This document shows positions 18,150-27,777 of a stretch of 36,117 nucleotides of DNA, piece after piece. How positions within the stretch are numbered: the stretch's first letter is position 1; each line of letters starts with the position of its first letter. The position numbers were made by a program, and so were the translations under genes. The notes beneath the pieces are model-generated. The model had not been told where the DNA came from and made no database searches. It saw only the letters and a program-made list of their open reading frames with translations. This DNA is from an uncultured Cytophagaceae bacterium (GTDB lineage: Bacteria; Bacteroidota; Bacteroidia; Cytophagales; Spirosomataceae), in contig CAIVPV010000121.1 of the NCBI GenBank assembly GCA_903907915.1, positions 1 through 36,117 on the forward strand. Reading direction: 5' to 3'.

Positions 18150-21100
18150 ATGAAGTATATAAACGCCTACTTATTTATCATTTTTTCGTTTCTAGTTTTC
18201 TCTTGTAAAAACGCCACTACTTTTGAGCTTTTATCCGGTGATGATACCGGTATTCATTTTTCAAATAAGATCGTGGAGAATGACTCCTTGAGTATTTTGA
18301 AGTATGAATACCTCTACAACGGAAGCGGCGTGGGTATGGGAGATTTTAATAATGATGGGCTTTTGGATATCATTTTCTCGGGCTCTCAGGCCAATGCTAC
18401 TTTGTATTTGAACAAAGGGGAGATGAAGTTTGAAGAGTTAGGTAAAGCGGCTGGTTTAGACACAAAAGATCGCTGGTGTTCTGGCGTGAGTATTGTGGAT
18501 ATCAATGGGGATGGCTTATTAGATGTGTATGTTTCTGCGACGATGAAAAATGCAGAACGTGATCGCCAAAATATGCTCTTCGTGAACCAAGGAATTAAGG
18601 CGGGTAAGCCTAGTTTTAAGGAGATGGCAGCGGAGTATGGAATCAATGATTCGGGCCATAGCGAACATGCGGCTTTCTTTGATTATGATCGGGATGGGGA
18701 TTTGGACTTATATGTTTTGACCGACGTAATTGATCAAGTGCCGTCACTTTATCGTCCTAAAGTAACGGATGGATCGTATCCGAATACCGATCGTTTATAT
18801 CGCAATGAGTGGTCAAAAGAAAAAAATCATCCCGTATTTACGAATGTATCGAAACAGGCAGGAATAACTATTGAGGGATATGGTTTAGGGATTAATATCT
18901 GTGATATCAACCAAGATAATTGGCCAGATATCTATGTGACGAATGATTATGTGTCGGATGATATTTTGTACATCAATAATCATGATGGGACGTTTACGGA
19001 TCAGGCTAAAGCGTATTTCAAGCACACCAGTTTATCGGCGATGGGGAATGATGTGGCGGATATCAATAATGATGGACGTCCTGATATCGTGGCCTTGGAT
19101 ATGTTACCGAAGGACAATGAGCGTAAGAAGCAATTAGCGCCGCCTAATAGCTACCAGTCCTACCAAAACAGTGATATACACGGTTATACGTATCAATACA
19201 TGCGTAATACCTTACAATTAAATGCAGGTAAAAAGGCGGATGGTTCTCCTGCGCCTTTCCAGGAGATTAGTTTGATGGCTGGCATGGCAGAAACAGAGTG
19301 GAGCTGGTGCCCTTCTTTGGCAGATTTTGATAATGATGGTTTCCGTGATTTGATGATCACTAATGGTTTTCCTCGGGACGTGACGGATCGTGATTTTATG
19401 TTATACCGTGCGAACTCTGCAAGATTAGCATCGGATGCGATTCTATTAGAGCAAATGCCGGTTATTAAGGTAAATAATTATGCCTTTAAGAATAAGGGCG
19501 GGATGCATTTTGACGATGTGAGTGCGGCTTGGGGAATCCAGCGTCCGTCTTTCTCGAATGGAGCTTCCTACGGGGATTTGGATAACGATGGAGACTTAGA
19601 TTATGTGGTCAATAATATTAATGACGAGGCATTTGTTTATAAGAACAATACGGTAGAAACGAATGCAGATAAAGGGCATTATTTGCGTGTGAAGTTTGAG
19701 GGGAAAGGCCAAAATACGCAAGGAATTGGAACCCGAATCGAAGGAGTTTATGCAGACGGCACCTATTTCTATTACGAGAATTCGCCTTATAGAGGTTATT
19801 TATCTAGTGTGGAGGCCGTGGCTCATATCGGTTTAGGGGCAAAGCAAAAGATCAAGGAATTGAGGATTATTTGGCCCAATGATTCGATGCAGGTAATTAC
19901 TCGACCTGGGGTGGATAAGCTCATGAAAGTAAAAATTTCGGATGCAAAACAGCCTTATGTTTCTTTATACCAGACACAAGCACCCCTATTGCAAGATGTA
20001 ACGGATCAAATGCAATTAACGGACGTGCACAAGGAATTAGACTTTATTGATTTTAATTTCCAAAGTTTAACCCCTTTCAAAATGTCTCAATTGGGGCCAG
20101 GTGCTTCGGTAGGGGATGTGAATGGCGATGGTTTGGAAGATTTCTTCGTGGGAGGAGCTAAGTTTTATTCAGGGATCATCTATCTACAACAGCCGTCCGG
20201 AAAATTCGTAGCGAAATTCCTAGAAGGGATGGCGGAGAAGAAGGAAAAATTAGGGGAGGACTTAGGATCGCTATTAATTGATATGGACGGCGATGGGGAT
20301 TTGGATTTATATATTGCTAGAGGGGGAACAGAGGGGAAAATAGGTGCAGCGAGTTTTCAAGATGTGGTGTATGCGAATGATGGGAAAGGGAACTTTAGTT
20401 TAGTCGCTTCAGCCTTACCTACTTTCACAGAGAGTAATGCGGCAGTTCGTGCCGTTGATTTTGATAAGGATGGCGATTTAGATCTTTATGTGAGTGGACG
20501 TAATGTTCCGTTCTCTTATCCACAAGGAACGCCATCTCGTTTGTTGCGTAATGATTCAAAATCAGGATCGATTAAATATACGGATTTGACGTCGAAATGG
20601 GCACCAGATTTATTGAAACCTGGGTTAGCTTGTGATGCGGTTTGGACGGATGTGAACAACGATGGTTGGTCAGATTTAGTGGTTGCTGGAGAGTTTATGC
20701 CGATTCAGATTTATCAAAACGAGAAAGGGCATTTGGTAAAATTAGAAAAGACGGGATTAGAGGAGATAACGGGTCTTTGGGGATCGGTAGCAGCGGCAGA
20801 TTTTGACCAGGATGGTGATGTGGACTTAGTAGCGGGTAATATGGGAAAGAATACCTTATTGCGTGCAAATGCGAAGCAGCCAGTAGATGTTTTACATGGC
20901 GATGTGGATGGGAATGGGGTATATGATATATTCCCCTTTGTTTATTTCCAAAGCGCGGCTGGTACTCCCGTTTCAGCGCCCTTGTTTGGGAAAGACGATG
21001 TTCACAAACAACTAAATTCTACACGTCAGCGCTGGGTATATTACAAGGACTACGGAAAGATCACGCAAGATGATTTCTTAACGGAAAAAGAGAAGGCGAA

Positions 21101-21638
21101 GGCCTCTAAATTATCCTTTACGGAAAATGCATCGATGTATATGGAGAATCTAGGGGGAGGCCATTTTAAAGCAAAGGCTTTGCCTGATATGGCACAATTA
21201 TCGTCTTTAAATGGGATGCAGATTTTGGATGTGAATTCGGACGGTTATTTAGATATTCTCTATGTGGGGAATAACTTTGCGAACGAGGTGGCTATGGGTC
21301 GTTACGATGCTTCGAATGGCGGGGTTTTATTAGGAAACGGCAAAGGATTCACTTATGCCCAAAATTCAGGGATGATGGTCTCAGCGGATGCGAAATCTCT
21401 GGTGGGTATTCAAGTGGGATCCGAATTAGCCTTTATAGCTTTTCAAAACAGAGGGCCGATGCGGGTGTTCAAACCACAACAAGGTGTTTTCGTAAAAGCG
21501 AATGTGAAGCCTGGGCAAGCATTTAGCTATACCTTTAAGGGTCATAAGCAAAAGGTCGATTGGAACTATGGTTCGTCTTATTTAAGCCAAAGTGCAAGTG
21601 CACAAACTTTCATTCCTAAGGGGGCAAAACTTAATTAA
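18150..21638 (+). CDS. FG-GAP/VCBS repeat lipoprotein with ASPIC/UnbV-like domain (CRTAC1-like)
   Basis: Lipobox FLVFSCKN; many D-x-D/N-x-DG propeller motifs (DFNNDGLLDIIF, DINGDGLLDVYV, DYDRDGDLDLYVL, DLDNDGDLDYVV); UnbV-like GIGTRIEGVYADG...GYLSSVEAVAHIGLG...LRIIWPN. Confidence 0.92.
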   Translation: MKYINAYLFIIFSFLVFSCKNATTFELLSGDDTGIHFSNKIVENDSLSILKYEYLYNGSGVGMGDFNNDGLLDIIFSGSQANATLYLNKGEMKFEELGKAAGLDTKDRWCSGVSIVDINGDGLLDVYVSATMKNAERDRQNMLFVNQGIKAGKPSFKEMAAEYGINDSGHSEHAAFFDYDRDGDLDLYVLTDVIDQVPSLYRPKVTDGSYPNTDRLYRNEWSKEKNHPVFTNVSKQAGITIEGYGLGINICDINQDNWPDIYVTNDYVSDDILYINNHDGTFTDQAKAYFKHTSLSAMGNDVADINNDGRPDIVALDMLPKDNERKKQLAPPNSYQSYQNSDIHGYTYQYMRNTLQLNAGKKADGSPAPFQEISLMAGMAETEWSWCPSLADFDNDGFRDLMITNGFPRDVTDRDFMLYRANSARLASDAILLEQMPVIKVNNYAFKNKGGMHFDDVSAAWGIQRPSFSNGASYGDLDNDGDLDYVVNNINDEAFVYKNNTVETNADKGHYLRVKFEGKGQNTQGIGTRIEGVYADGTYFYYENSPYRGYLSSVEAVAHIGLGAKQKIKELRIIWPNDSMQVITRPGVDKLMKVKISDAKQPYVSLYQTQAPLLQDVTDQMQLTDVHKELDFIDFNFQSLTPFKMSQLGPGASVGDVNGDGLEDFFVGGAKFYSGIIYLQQPSGKFVAKFLEGMAEKKEKLGEDLGSLLIDMDGDGDLDLYIARGGTEGKIGAASFQDVVYANDGKGNFSLVASALPTFTESNAAVRAVDFDKDGDLDLYVSGRNVPFSYPQGTPSRLLRNDSKSGSIKYTDLTSKWAPDLLKPGLACDAVWTDVNNDGWSDLVVAGEFMPIQIYQNEKGHLVKLEKTGLEEITGLWGSVAAADFDQDGDVDLVAGNMGKNTLLRANAKQPVDVLHGDVDGNGVYDIFPFVYFQSAAGTPVSAPLFGKDDVHKQLNSTRQRWVYYKDYGKITQDDFLTEKEKAKASKLSFTENASMYMENLGGGHFKAKALPDMAQLSSLNGMQILDVNSDGYLDILYVGNNFANEVAMGRYDASNGGVLLGNGKGFTYAQNSGMMVSADAKSLVGIQVGSELAFIAFQNRGPMRVFKPQQGVFVKANVKPGQAFSYTFKGHKQKVDWNYGSSYLSQSASAQTFIPKGAKLN

Positions 21639-23104
21639 CGAATCGTATTTCTTAAAAGTCTAATCTGAAGGCCAGGTGTTAGTATAACGCCTGGCTTTGG
21701 TTTTCCAAATTGAAAATTACCCAGAAGCAGGTCTATATCCCCATCTTTGTCGAAATCACCGGCATCCATGGCCATATAACGCGCATCATCTGGAAGGTTT
21801 AAGTTACTTACTTGAAATTGTAGCTTTCCTTGGTTTTGGAAGTATAAAAACGATTCGTTTTTGCCGTGGTCGTTTTCAGAAAAGAAGGCAATCATCGCTA
21901 AATCTATATCTCCATCCGCATCAAAATCACGTGCGAGCGTTTTAGTGGCACCATAGGCAGGGTAGAAATATGCCTCTTTGAAGTTGTTCTTTCCATCGTT
22001 CATAAATAAATGGACACCATGGTAGGCTTTTTTGCTAATGGAATTGTCGGCATTGTCTCCAGTAGAAATGACGATATCATCAAATCCATCCTGGTTCAAA
22101 TCAGCCACTTCCATAAAACTGCTTCCCCAAACCGACTCAAATTGTAGCAGCGGTTTTTCAACAAACATTCCTAGACCCTTGTTTATAAATAAGGAAACAC
22201 CTTCTTTCGCCTCCGCCATCAAGACTAGTATATCTGGTATCCCATCCTTCGAGTAGTCTTTAATAATGACATTTCTGGCGCCTGGCTGCGACTTTAACAG
22301 ATGCCGCTCTTTTGATTTTCCATCCACCCAAACCAACTGTCCTGCTTGGTATCCATATTCGCAGAGTAGATAATCCATTGTGCCATCACCATTAAAATCG
22401 GCTACTTGCATATCGACTGGACGCTTTAAGCCATCGACTAATTTAGCAAGTTTTCCGCCTGAATTAACCTGAAACAATTCCCCAATTTTTTCATCATTCG
22501 GAAGTGTTTTTCCAATACTTAAAAGATAGGTCTTCCCTTGAATAAAGGCGGTGTTGACATTAGGGCTAGGGGTTCGAATGATAGAGCTAACTTGAAGTTT
22601 GCTGTCTATAATTACCGTTTCATTGGTATTCATTCCTATCCAAGCCTCGGATTTAGAGGGGTGCACTTTAATGGAGGTAACTCGTCCTTGTATTTGGGAA
22701 GGGGATAGGAAGTCTTCCTTTTTGAAATTGAATGTTTGGGAAGAGATGGGACTTTTCGCTTTTTGAGGAAGGGGATTTTCTGGTGCGTTTGTCACATAAT
22801 AATCAACAATTGCCTGCCAATCTTCCACGCTCATAGCCGGTGTATCTGGAAAGATATTTAGGTCTACAGCTGTCTGAAATTGCTCCTCCGTAATTTTTGC
22901 TGCTAATTCAAACTTGTTGCGCATGCCGAAACGGTAGGACATATCCATCAGCACTTGGTCGTTCCAGGTCTTTTTGTCCAAAAGACTTGGATCTGGAAAC
23001 TTGTGACAGGAACTGCAATTTTCTTTGGCAAGTTCTTCACCCGTTTTCTTTGTACTGCAGGCAAAAGTAAAAAGGATAATAAAAACGAAGGCTAAAATTC
23101 TCAT
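21635..23104 (-). CDS. FG-GAP/VCBS repeat lipoprotein with N-terminal cytochrome c-type heme motif
   Basis: Lipobox LFTFACST; CSSCH at 23003-23017; DFNGDGTMDYLL, DLNQDGFDDIVI, DFDADGDIDLAMI, DFDKDGDIDLLL. Confidence 0.88.
   Translation of the reverse strand: MRILAFVFIILFTFACSTKKTGEELAKENCSSCHKFPDPSLLDKKTWNDQVLMDMSYRFGMRNKFELAAKITEEQFQTAVDLNIFPDTPAMSVEDWQAIVDYYVTNAPENPLPQKAKSPISSQTFNFKKEDFLSPSQIQGRVTSIKVHPSKSEAWIGMNTNETVIIDSKLQVSSIIRTPSPNVNTAFIQGKTYLLSIGKTLPNDEKIGELFQVNSGGKLAKLVDGLKRPVDMQVADFNGDGTMDYLLCEYGYQAGQLVWVDGKSKERHLLKSQPGARNVIIKDYSKDGIPDILVLMAEAKEGVSLFINKGLGMFVEKPLLQFESVWGSSFMEVADLNQDGFDDIVISTGDNADNSISKKAYHGVHLFMNDGKNNFKEAYFYPAYGATKTLARDFDADGDIDLAMIAFFSENDHGKNESFLYFQNQGKLQFQVSNLNLPDDARYMAMDAGDFDKDGDIDLLLGNFQFGKPKPGVILTPGLQIRLLRNTIR
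21671..21705 (+). terminator. Candidate + strand intrinsic terminator lying inside the 3' coding end of the opposing gene
   Basis: gccaggtgtt-agtat-aacgcctggc followed by tttggtttt; 10-bp stem with one G-U on the + strand transcript. Confidence 0.55.
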
Positions 23105-25422
23105 TAGGGTAAGGCGGTTGCAGTGGAACTAATTAGCGTGGAATCCCCACCGATACCACCTACGCAGCTAAAGTCAAAAACGATGTTTTCGGGTTTGATA
23201 AAGGGCATTTTTTGATACCCATCTAAGGCGAGCGATCGATCAGCGTAGACTTTTTCCATGAATTTAGTAAAGGCAGGCATGGCCATTTTAGCACCTTGTC
23301 CTAAACTTATATTTCTAAAGTGAATACTTCGGTCATCGCCACCAACCCAAACTCCAGTGACTAGTTTTTGGGTAACTCCCATGAACCAACCATCAGAGAA
23401 ATTCGAGGTTGTACCCGTTTTTGCTCCTATTTCATTTCCAGCTGCGATGGAGCTTCGGTTTAGACCCTCGGCCGTTCCGCCGGGTTCACGTACAGCTCCT
23501 TGTAACATAAAGGTCATCAGGTAGGCGGTTTCTGGTTTCATTACCGCTTTAGCCGTAGGGGAGAATTCCCTTAATACCACGCCATTTTTATCCGTAATCT
23601 TAAGAATGATAATAGGATCGATTTTTTCACCTCCATTCGCAAAGGTGCTATAGGCAGAAACTTGTTCTAAGACCGAAACCTCTGAAGTACCTAGGCAAAG
23701 TGACGGACCTTCATAAAGTGGACTTGTAATTCCAGCTTTATGGGCAAAATCTGCAATTTTACTCGCACCCATTGCCTTCATTAATTTGGCCGATATGGTG
23801 TTAATCGAACGTCCCATCGCACGGCGAAGGGTCAAGTTTTCGTAGCTGTATTTGCCGTCAGAGTTTTGAGGAGTCCACGTATCATTCGTTAATCCATCCT
23901 CCGTACCAAAAGTCACGGGTTCATCCACATACTTATCGCAAGGCGTTGCTATTTCATTTTCAATGGCAGCACCATAGACGAATGGCTTGAAAGTAGAGCC
24001 GGGTTGGCGCTTACTTTGGGAAATATGATCATACTTAAAGTACTTATAATTAATTCCCCCTATCCAGGATTTTACGTGTCCGTTCGTCGGATCCATGGAC
24101 ATCATGCCAATATTTAGAATGCGTTTATAATAACGCATGGAATCCAATGGACTTAAGGTGGTGTCGATGTCCCCGTGATAAGAGAAAACAGTCATTTTAA
24201 TGGGACGTTTTAATTCTTCCCAAACACGCATTTCATCATTATTATAGGCCTCCATCAAATCTCGGTACCGTTGCGTGCGCTTCATCGCAGTAGAAATAAA
24301 GCCTTTTAACTCTTGCATCTTTTCATTTACCCAGGGATTGCGTCCTGCCCAATGCTGATTGAAAGCAATTTGTTCCGCCTTCATGTGCTCTTGTACCGCA
24401 TCTTGTGCATATTTTTGCATGCGGGAGTCGATCGTTGTATGAATGCGCAAGCCGCTCGTATATAGGTTTAACTGTTGATCCTCTGGGCGATCTTTATTAA
24501 TCTCTTGTAGGACGCCTAAAATTTCTTTACGAATAGATTCCCGTAAATAGGGGGCGGAACCCGTATTCTGATTCTCTACTTTATAATGTAGATTCAATGG
24601 ATCCGTTTTCATTTTTTCTGCATCCTCTTCCGTTACAAATTCGTATTTCGCTAATTGATCTAACACGGTATTTCGGCGAGCGAGAGTACGTTCTGGACGT
24701 AAGCGAGGGTCGTATAAAGACGGGTTTTGTAATAATCCGATCAGCGTTGCTGCTTCGGCATAGCTGACGGTTTGGACGTTTTTCTGGAAGTAAGTACGGC
24801 AAGCGACTTGAATGCCATAGGCATTATTCCCAAAACTCACTTCATTCAAATACATAGCAAGGATCTCTTGCTTTGTGTAACGACGTTCTAATTTGATGGC
24901 TAAAATCCATTCTTTCACTTTTGCAATCGCCGTCTTAAGTCCGCCCACTTTCATTAACAACCCCATGTAAATCGGATCATCTTCCCCATATTCTAGCGAG
25001 CGGGTATGAAATAAATTCTTTGCTAATTGCTGGGAGATAGTACTACCTCCTCCGGAGGTACCAAAAGTGAATAATACCCGCGCCATAGAACGCACATCAA
25101 TTCCCGAATGGTTGATGAAACGGGCATCCTCCGTCGCCATAAGCGTATTTACAATAACGGAAGGCAATTCTTCGAACTCTACTGGATTTCTATTCTCTCT
25201 GAAGTATTTGCCTATTTCTTCGCCATCTTCTGAAATTAAAAGGGACGCCTCTTGACTCTTCGGATTTTCTAGTTCCTGTAAACTAGGCATCCCACCAAAT
25301 AGCCAAAGAAAATTATAATTAACCGCCGTGATAAACAGAATGGCAAACAAGAATGTGCCACCAAAAATTTTATAGGCTAAACTAATTTTATTCAGCTTAT
25401 TTTCTTTGTTGAATTCTATCAT
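23104..25422 (-). CDS. Bifunctional class A penicillin-binding protein (PBP1A-like)
   Basis: GT51 motifs (LMATEDARFINHSGIDVRSMARVL, GGSTISQQLAKNLF, RRYTKQEILAMYLNEVSFGNNAYGI); transpeptidase SQSKRQPGSTFKPFVYGAAIE and GAKTGTTSNFSDGWFMGVT. Confidence 0.96.
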   Translation of the reverse strand: MIEFNKENKLNKISLAYKIFGGTFLFAILFITAVNYNFLWLFGGMPSLQELENPKSQEASLLISEDGEEIGKYFRENRNPVEFEELPSVIVNTLMATEDARFINHSGIDVRSMARVLFTFGTSGGGSTISQQLAKNLFHTRSLEYGEDDPIYMGLLMKVGGLKTAIAKVKEWILAIKLERRYTKQEILAMYLNEVSFGNNAYGIQVACRTYFQKNVQTVSYAEAATLIGLLQNPSLYDPRLRPERTLARRNTVLDQLAKYEFVTEEDAEKMKTDPLNLHYKVENQNTGSAPYLRESIRKEILGVLQEINKDRPEDQQLNLYTSGLRIHTTIDSRMQKYAQDAVQEHMKAEQIAFNQHWAGRNPWVNEKMQELKGFISTAMKRTQRYRDLMEAYNNDEMRVWEELKRPIKMTVFSYHGDIDTTLSPLDSMRYYKRILNIGMMSMDPTNGHVKSWIGGINYKYFKYDHISQSKRQPGSTFKPFVYGAAIENEIATPCDKYVDEPVTFGTEDGLTNDTWTPQNSDGKYSYENLTLRRAMGRSINTISAKLMKAMGASKIADFAHKAGITSPLYEGPSLCLGTSEVSVLEQVSAYSTFANGGEKIDPIIILKITDKNGVVLREFSPTAKAVMKPETAYLMTFMLQGAVREPGGTAEGLNRSSIAAGNEIGAKTGTTSNFSDGWFMGVTQKLVTGVWVGGDDRSIHFRNISLGQGAKMAMPAFTKFMEKVYADRSLALDGYQKMPFIKPENIVFDFSCVGGIGGDSTLISSTATALP

Positions 25423-27494
25423 TTGTTGATCAGCTTTAGCATTTCGGTGGCCTCTTTCAGTAGTGGACTAGTGGGAAAGGAAATTATAAACTCTTGTAAC
25501 AGATTTTTACATTCTTCTGTCTCCTGCATCCCCGCTTTAGAAAGCGCCAATAAAAATACAATTTTATCTTCCAATTTACTACCGGGATAATTTTGTTGTA
25601 TGAAAAGACAGGCCTCCATTGTGGACTTAAAATCCTTTGCTTCAAAACGCACAAATGCGTCCTCGTATTTTTTCTGTGCTTGTAATTCTTTGTTCTCGGA
25701 TAAAATCCCATTTTCTAATTTTAGAATCATAGTCTTGAAATAGGAACTGGGGTAGCGTTCGAATAAAGTAGAGCGGAAGCTGGATTTCTCCACTCCTTCA
25801 CTACTTAAGTAGCGGATATACAGCGCTTCTGCTTCAAAGGCCGTACTGGGATAATCCGTCAAAAGTCTTTTAAGCGTGGTATTAGCTAGCTCATTTTCCC
25901 CTAATTCTAAGCGGGCTAGCTTTCCTAATTTTAACAAGGATTCCTCCCTTGTTTTCGCTGCTTTTAATTTTGCAGCGGAACCCAAAGGGATAGATTTCAT
26001 CCAGTTTTCTTCTGACTGACCAATCATTTCCTTACTTGAGTCTTTTGTTTTTTCAGGGGCAATATTTGTCGTAGCGGCAAGACTAATGCTGGTATTTTTG
26101 TTTTTACGATTCCAAAAATCTTCTAATGTTCGATTTCCCCATCGATTAGAAAATTCAATCGCCCCCTGAATGCGGGCTTGTTCGTTATTGAAATAAAAGT
26201 TTTGTTGATCAGAACTAAATGTTCTCCTTGTGAAAATAGGTGCCACCGTTTTCGTGATAAGCGAAGCTTTTTTAACCGTGTCTTTTTGTTGTTTTAAAAA
26301 TATATCGTGCAAGGCGGCAGGACTTAGATTTGCTAAATGGAGTAGCGAGTCTTGCAAAGTAATTTGTTTAGATAGGGCAGTATACTTGCCCCAGGATAAT
26401 TTTAATTTTTGTGCTTTTGCAAAATCTGGATGACTCGATGAAAGGTAGGTGGCAGCGCTATCATAGTAACTTGCTGCTAGATCATAGTCTTTCATTTGTT
26501 TGGCAAAAAGACCTCCTAATTGAAAATAGAGTTCACCCTTGTTCGGGTTATTTTCGCCTCCTTTTTCCCAGTTTTCTTTGGCCTTTTTAAAGTCTTTCCG
26601 AGCATAATAATATTGCCCTATTTTCACGTAGATGAAAGATTTGTGGTCTTCATTTTTCGGATCTTTCAACATTTGATTCAAGGCCTCGATATTTCCTTCC
26701 AGCTGGTGGATGGCAAGGCTTGCTTGCAAGTTTAAATCGTAGCTTGGCTTATTGTTTATCACCGCTTTATAGCTCTCTAAAGCTAAATTAGACTGATTAT
26801 TATCGCTAAACAATTGCCCCATGATAAAGGAAATACGTGCCTTTTCGTCCCCTTTTTTTATAAATTTAGAGGCTTCCTGCAAAATGGCTACCGCTTTCAG
26901 TGGTTCATTCAGGAGCTGAAAGGAATAGGCTTTTAGTAGTAAAAATTGTTTTTTCTCGTTGGAATTCAAGGGATTCTCGCTCAGGAATTCTTCGATTTTC
27001 TCGGCTGAACTAAACTCAAGTTGATGTAAATAGATTTCATAAAGAGCTAGCAAAGCCTCCGGTCTAATTTCGAGGGAATTGACATATTTATAGGTTTCGA
27101 TGGCATTTTTCAGGTCGTTTTGGTATAAACGACCTTTACCTATCAGCAGGTAAGCATCAAGGATGAAATGGGAATTTTGGTGTCGATCAATGACTAAAGA
27201 CGCTTTACGAATTAATTCTTTGATGTCTTTTTCGTTGCCTTGTTTAAAGCTGGAGTCCCGGGGAATAATGATGGGCAAAATGGAGTTATAACTCTCTTTC
27301 CTTTCGGCAAAAGATTTTTTTTGTAATTCTTTATCTAACCTGGATGCCTGCCAAATGGCATTGTATTTCGCATTCACATTATGAAAGCTAACGGCCATAG
27401 GCTTGTTACTGTATTGAGAACAAGACCAGGTGCCGAGGGCCAGAAAAAGCAAGATGAAAATCCTGTGCATAAGGTTCAAAAGAACAATTTTCAA
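25419..27494 (-). CDS. TPR-repeat lipoprotein, PorW/SprE-like (type IX secretion/gliding)
   Basis: Lipobox ALGTWSCSQ; N-terminal FHNVNAKYNAIWQASRLDKELQKKSFAERKESYNSILPIIIP resembles the N-terminal region of PorW/SprE; multiple TPR-like repeats. Confidence 0.68.
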   Translation of the reverse strand: MKIVLLNLMHRIFILLFLALGTWSCSQYSNKPMAVSFHNVNAKYNAIWQASRLDKELQKKSFAERKESYNSILPIIIPRDSSFKQGNEKDIKELIRKASLVIDRHQNSHFILDAYLLIGKGRLYQNDLKNAIETYKYVNSLEIRPEALLALYEIYLHQLEFSSAEKIEEFLSENPLNSNEKKQFLLLKAYSFQLLNEPLKAVAILQEASKFIKKGDEKARISFIMGQLFSDNNQSNLALESYKAVINNKPSYDLNLQASLAIHQLEGNIEALNQMLKDPKNEDHKSFIYVKIGQYYYARKDFKKAKENWEKGGENNPNKGELYFQLGGLFAKQMKDYDLAASYYDSAATYLSSSHPDFAKAQKLKLSWGKYTALSKQITLQDSLLHLANLSPAALHDIFLKQQKDTVKKASLITKTVAPIFTRRTFSSDQQNFYFNNEQARIQGAIEFSNRWGNRTLEDFWNRKNKNTSISLAATTNIAPEKTKDSSKEMIGQSEENWMKSIPLGSAAKLKAAKTREESLLKLGKLARLELGENELANTTLKRLLTDYPSTAFEAEALYIRYLSSEGVEKSSFRSTLFERYPSSYFKTMILKLENGILSENKELQAQKKYEDAFVRFEAKDFKSTMEACLFIQQNYPGSKLEDKIVFLLALSKAGMQETEECKNLLQEFIISFPTSPLLKEATEMLKLINK

Positions 27495-27538
27495 ATTTAC
27501 GATTTATCTTCCCGAAAATTGGATAAATTTAGGTGAAT

Positions 27539-27724
27539 ATGAATTCATACCAAAAATTCTTAGGCGCTGCCTTTCAGATGCTCGTTACCATACTTGCCGG
27601 TGTTTTTGCGGGTCGCTATCTCGATAGCTATTTTAGTACCGAAAAACCGTGGTTTACCATTATTTTTTCGCTGGGATCGATCGCTCTTGCGCTTTTGGCA
27701 CTCATCAAAAGTCTTCCCAAATAG
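27539..27724 (+). CDS. AtpZ/AtpI-family small membrane protein
   Basis: Two-TM MNSYQKFLGAAFQMLVTILAGVFAGRYLDSYFSTEKPWFTIIFSLGSIALALLALIKSLPK matches the AtpZ pattern; ATG 27539 (alternative GTG 27533). Confidence 0.8.
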   Translation: MNSYQKFLGAAFQMLVTILAGVFAGRYLDSYFSTEKPWFTIIFSLGSIALALLALIKSLPK

Positions 27725-27777
27725 CTTTCGCAGAAGCGCAGATAATTCCGTATTTTTGTCATTAAAATATCAATCTA

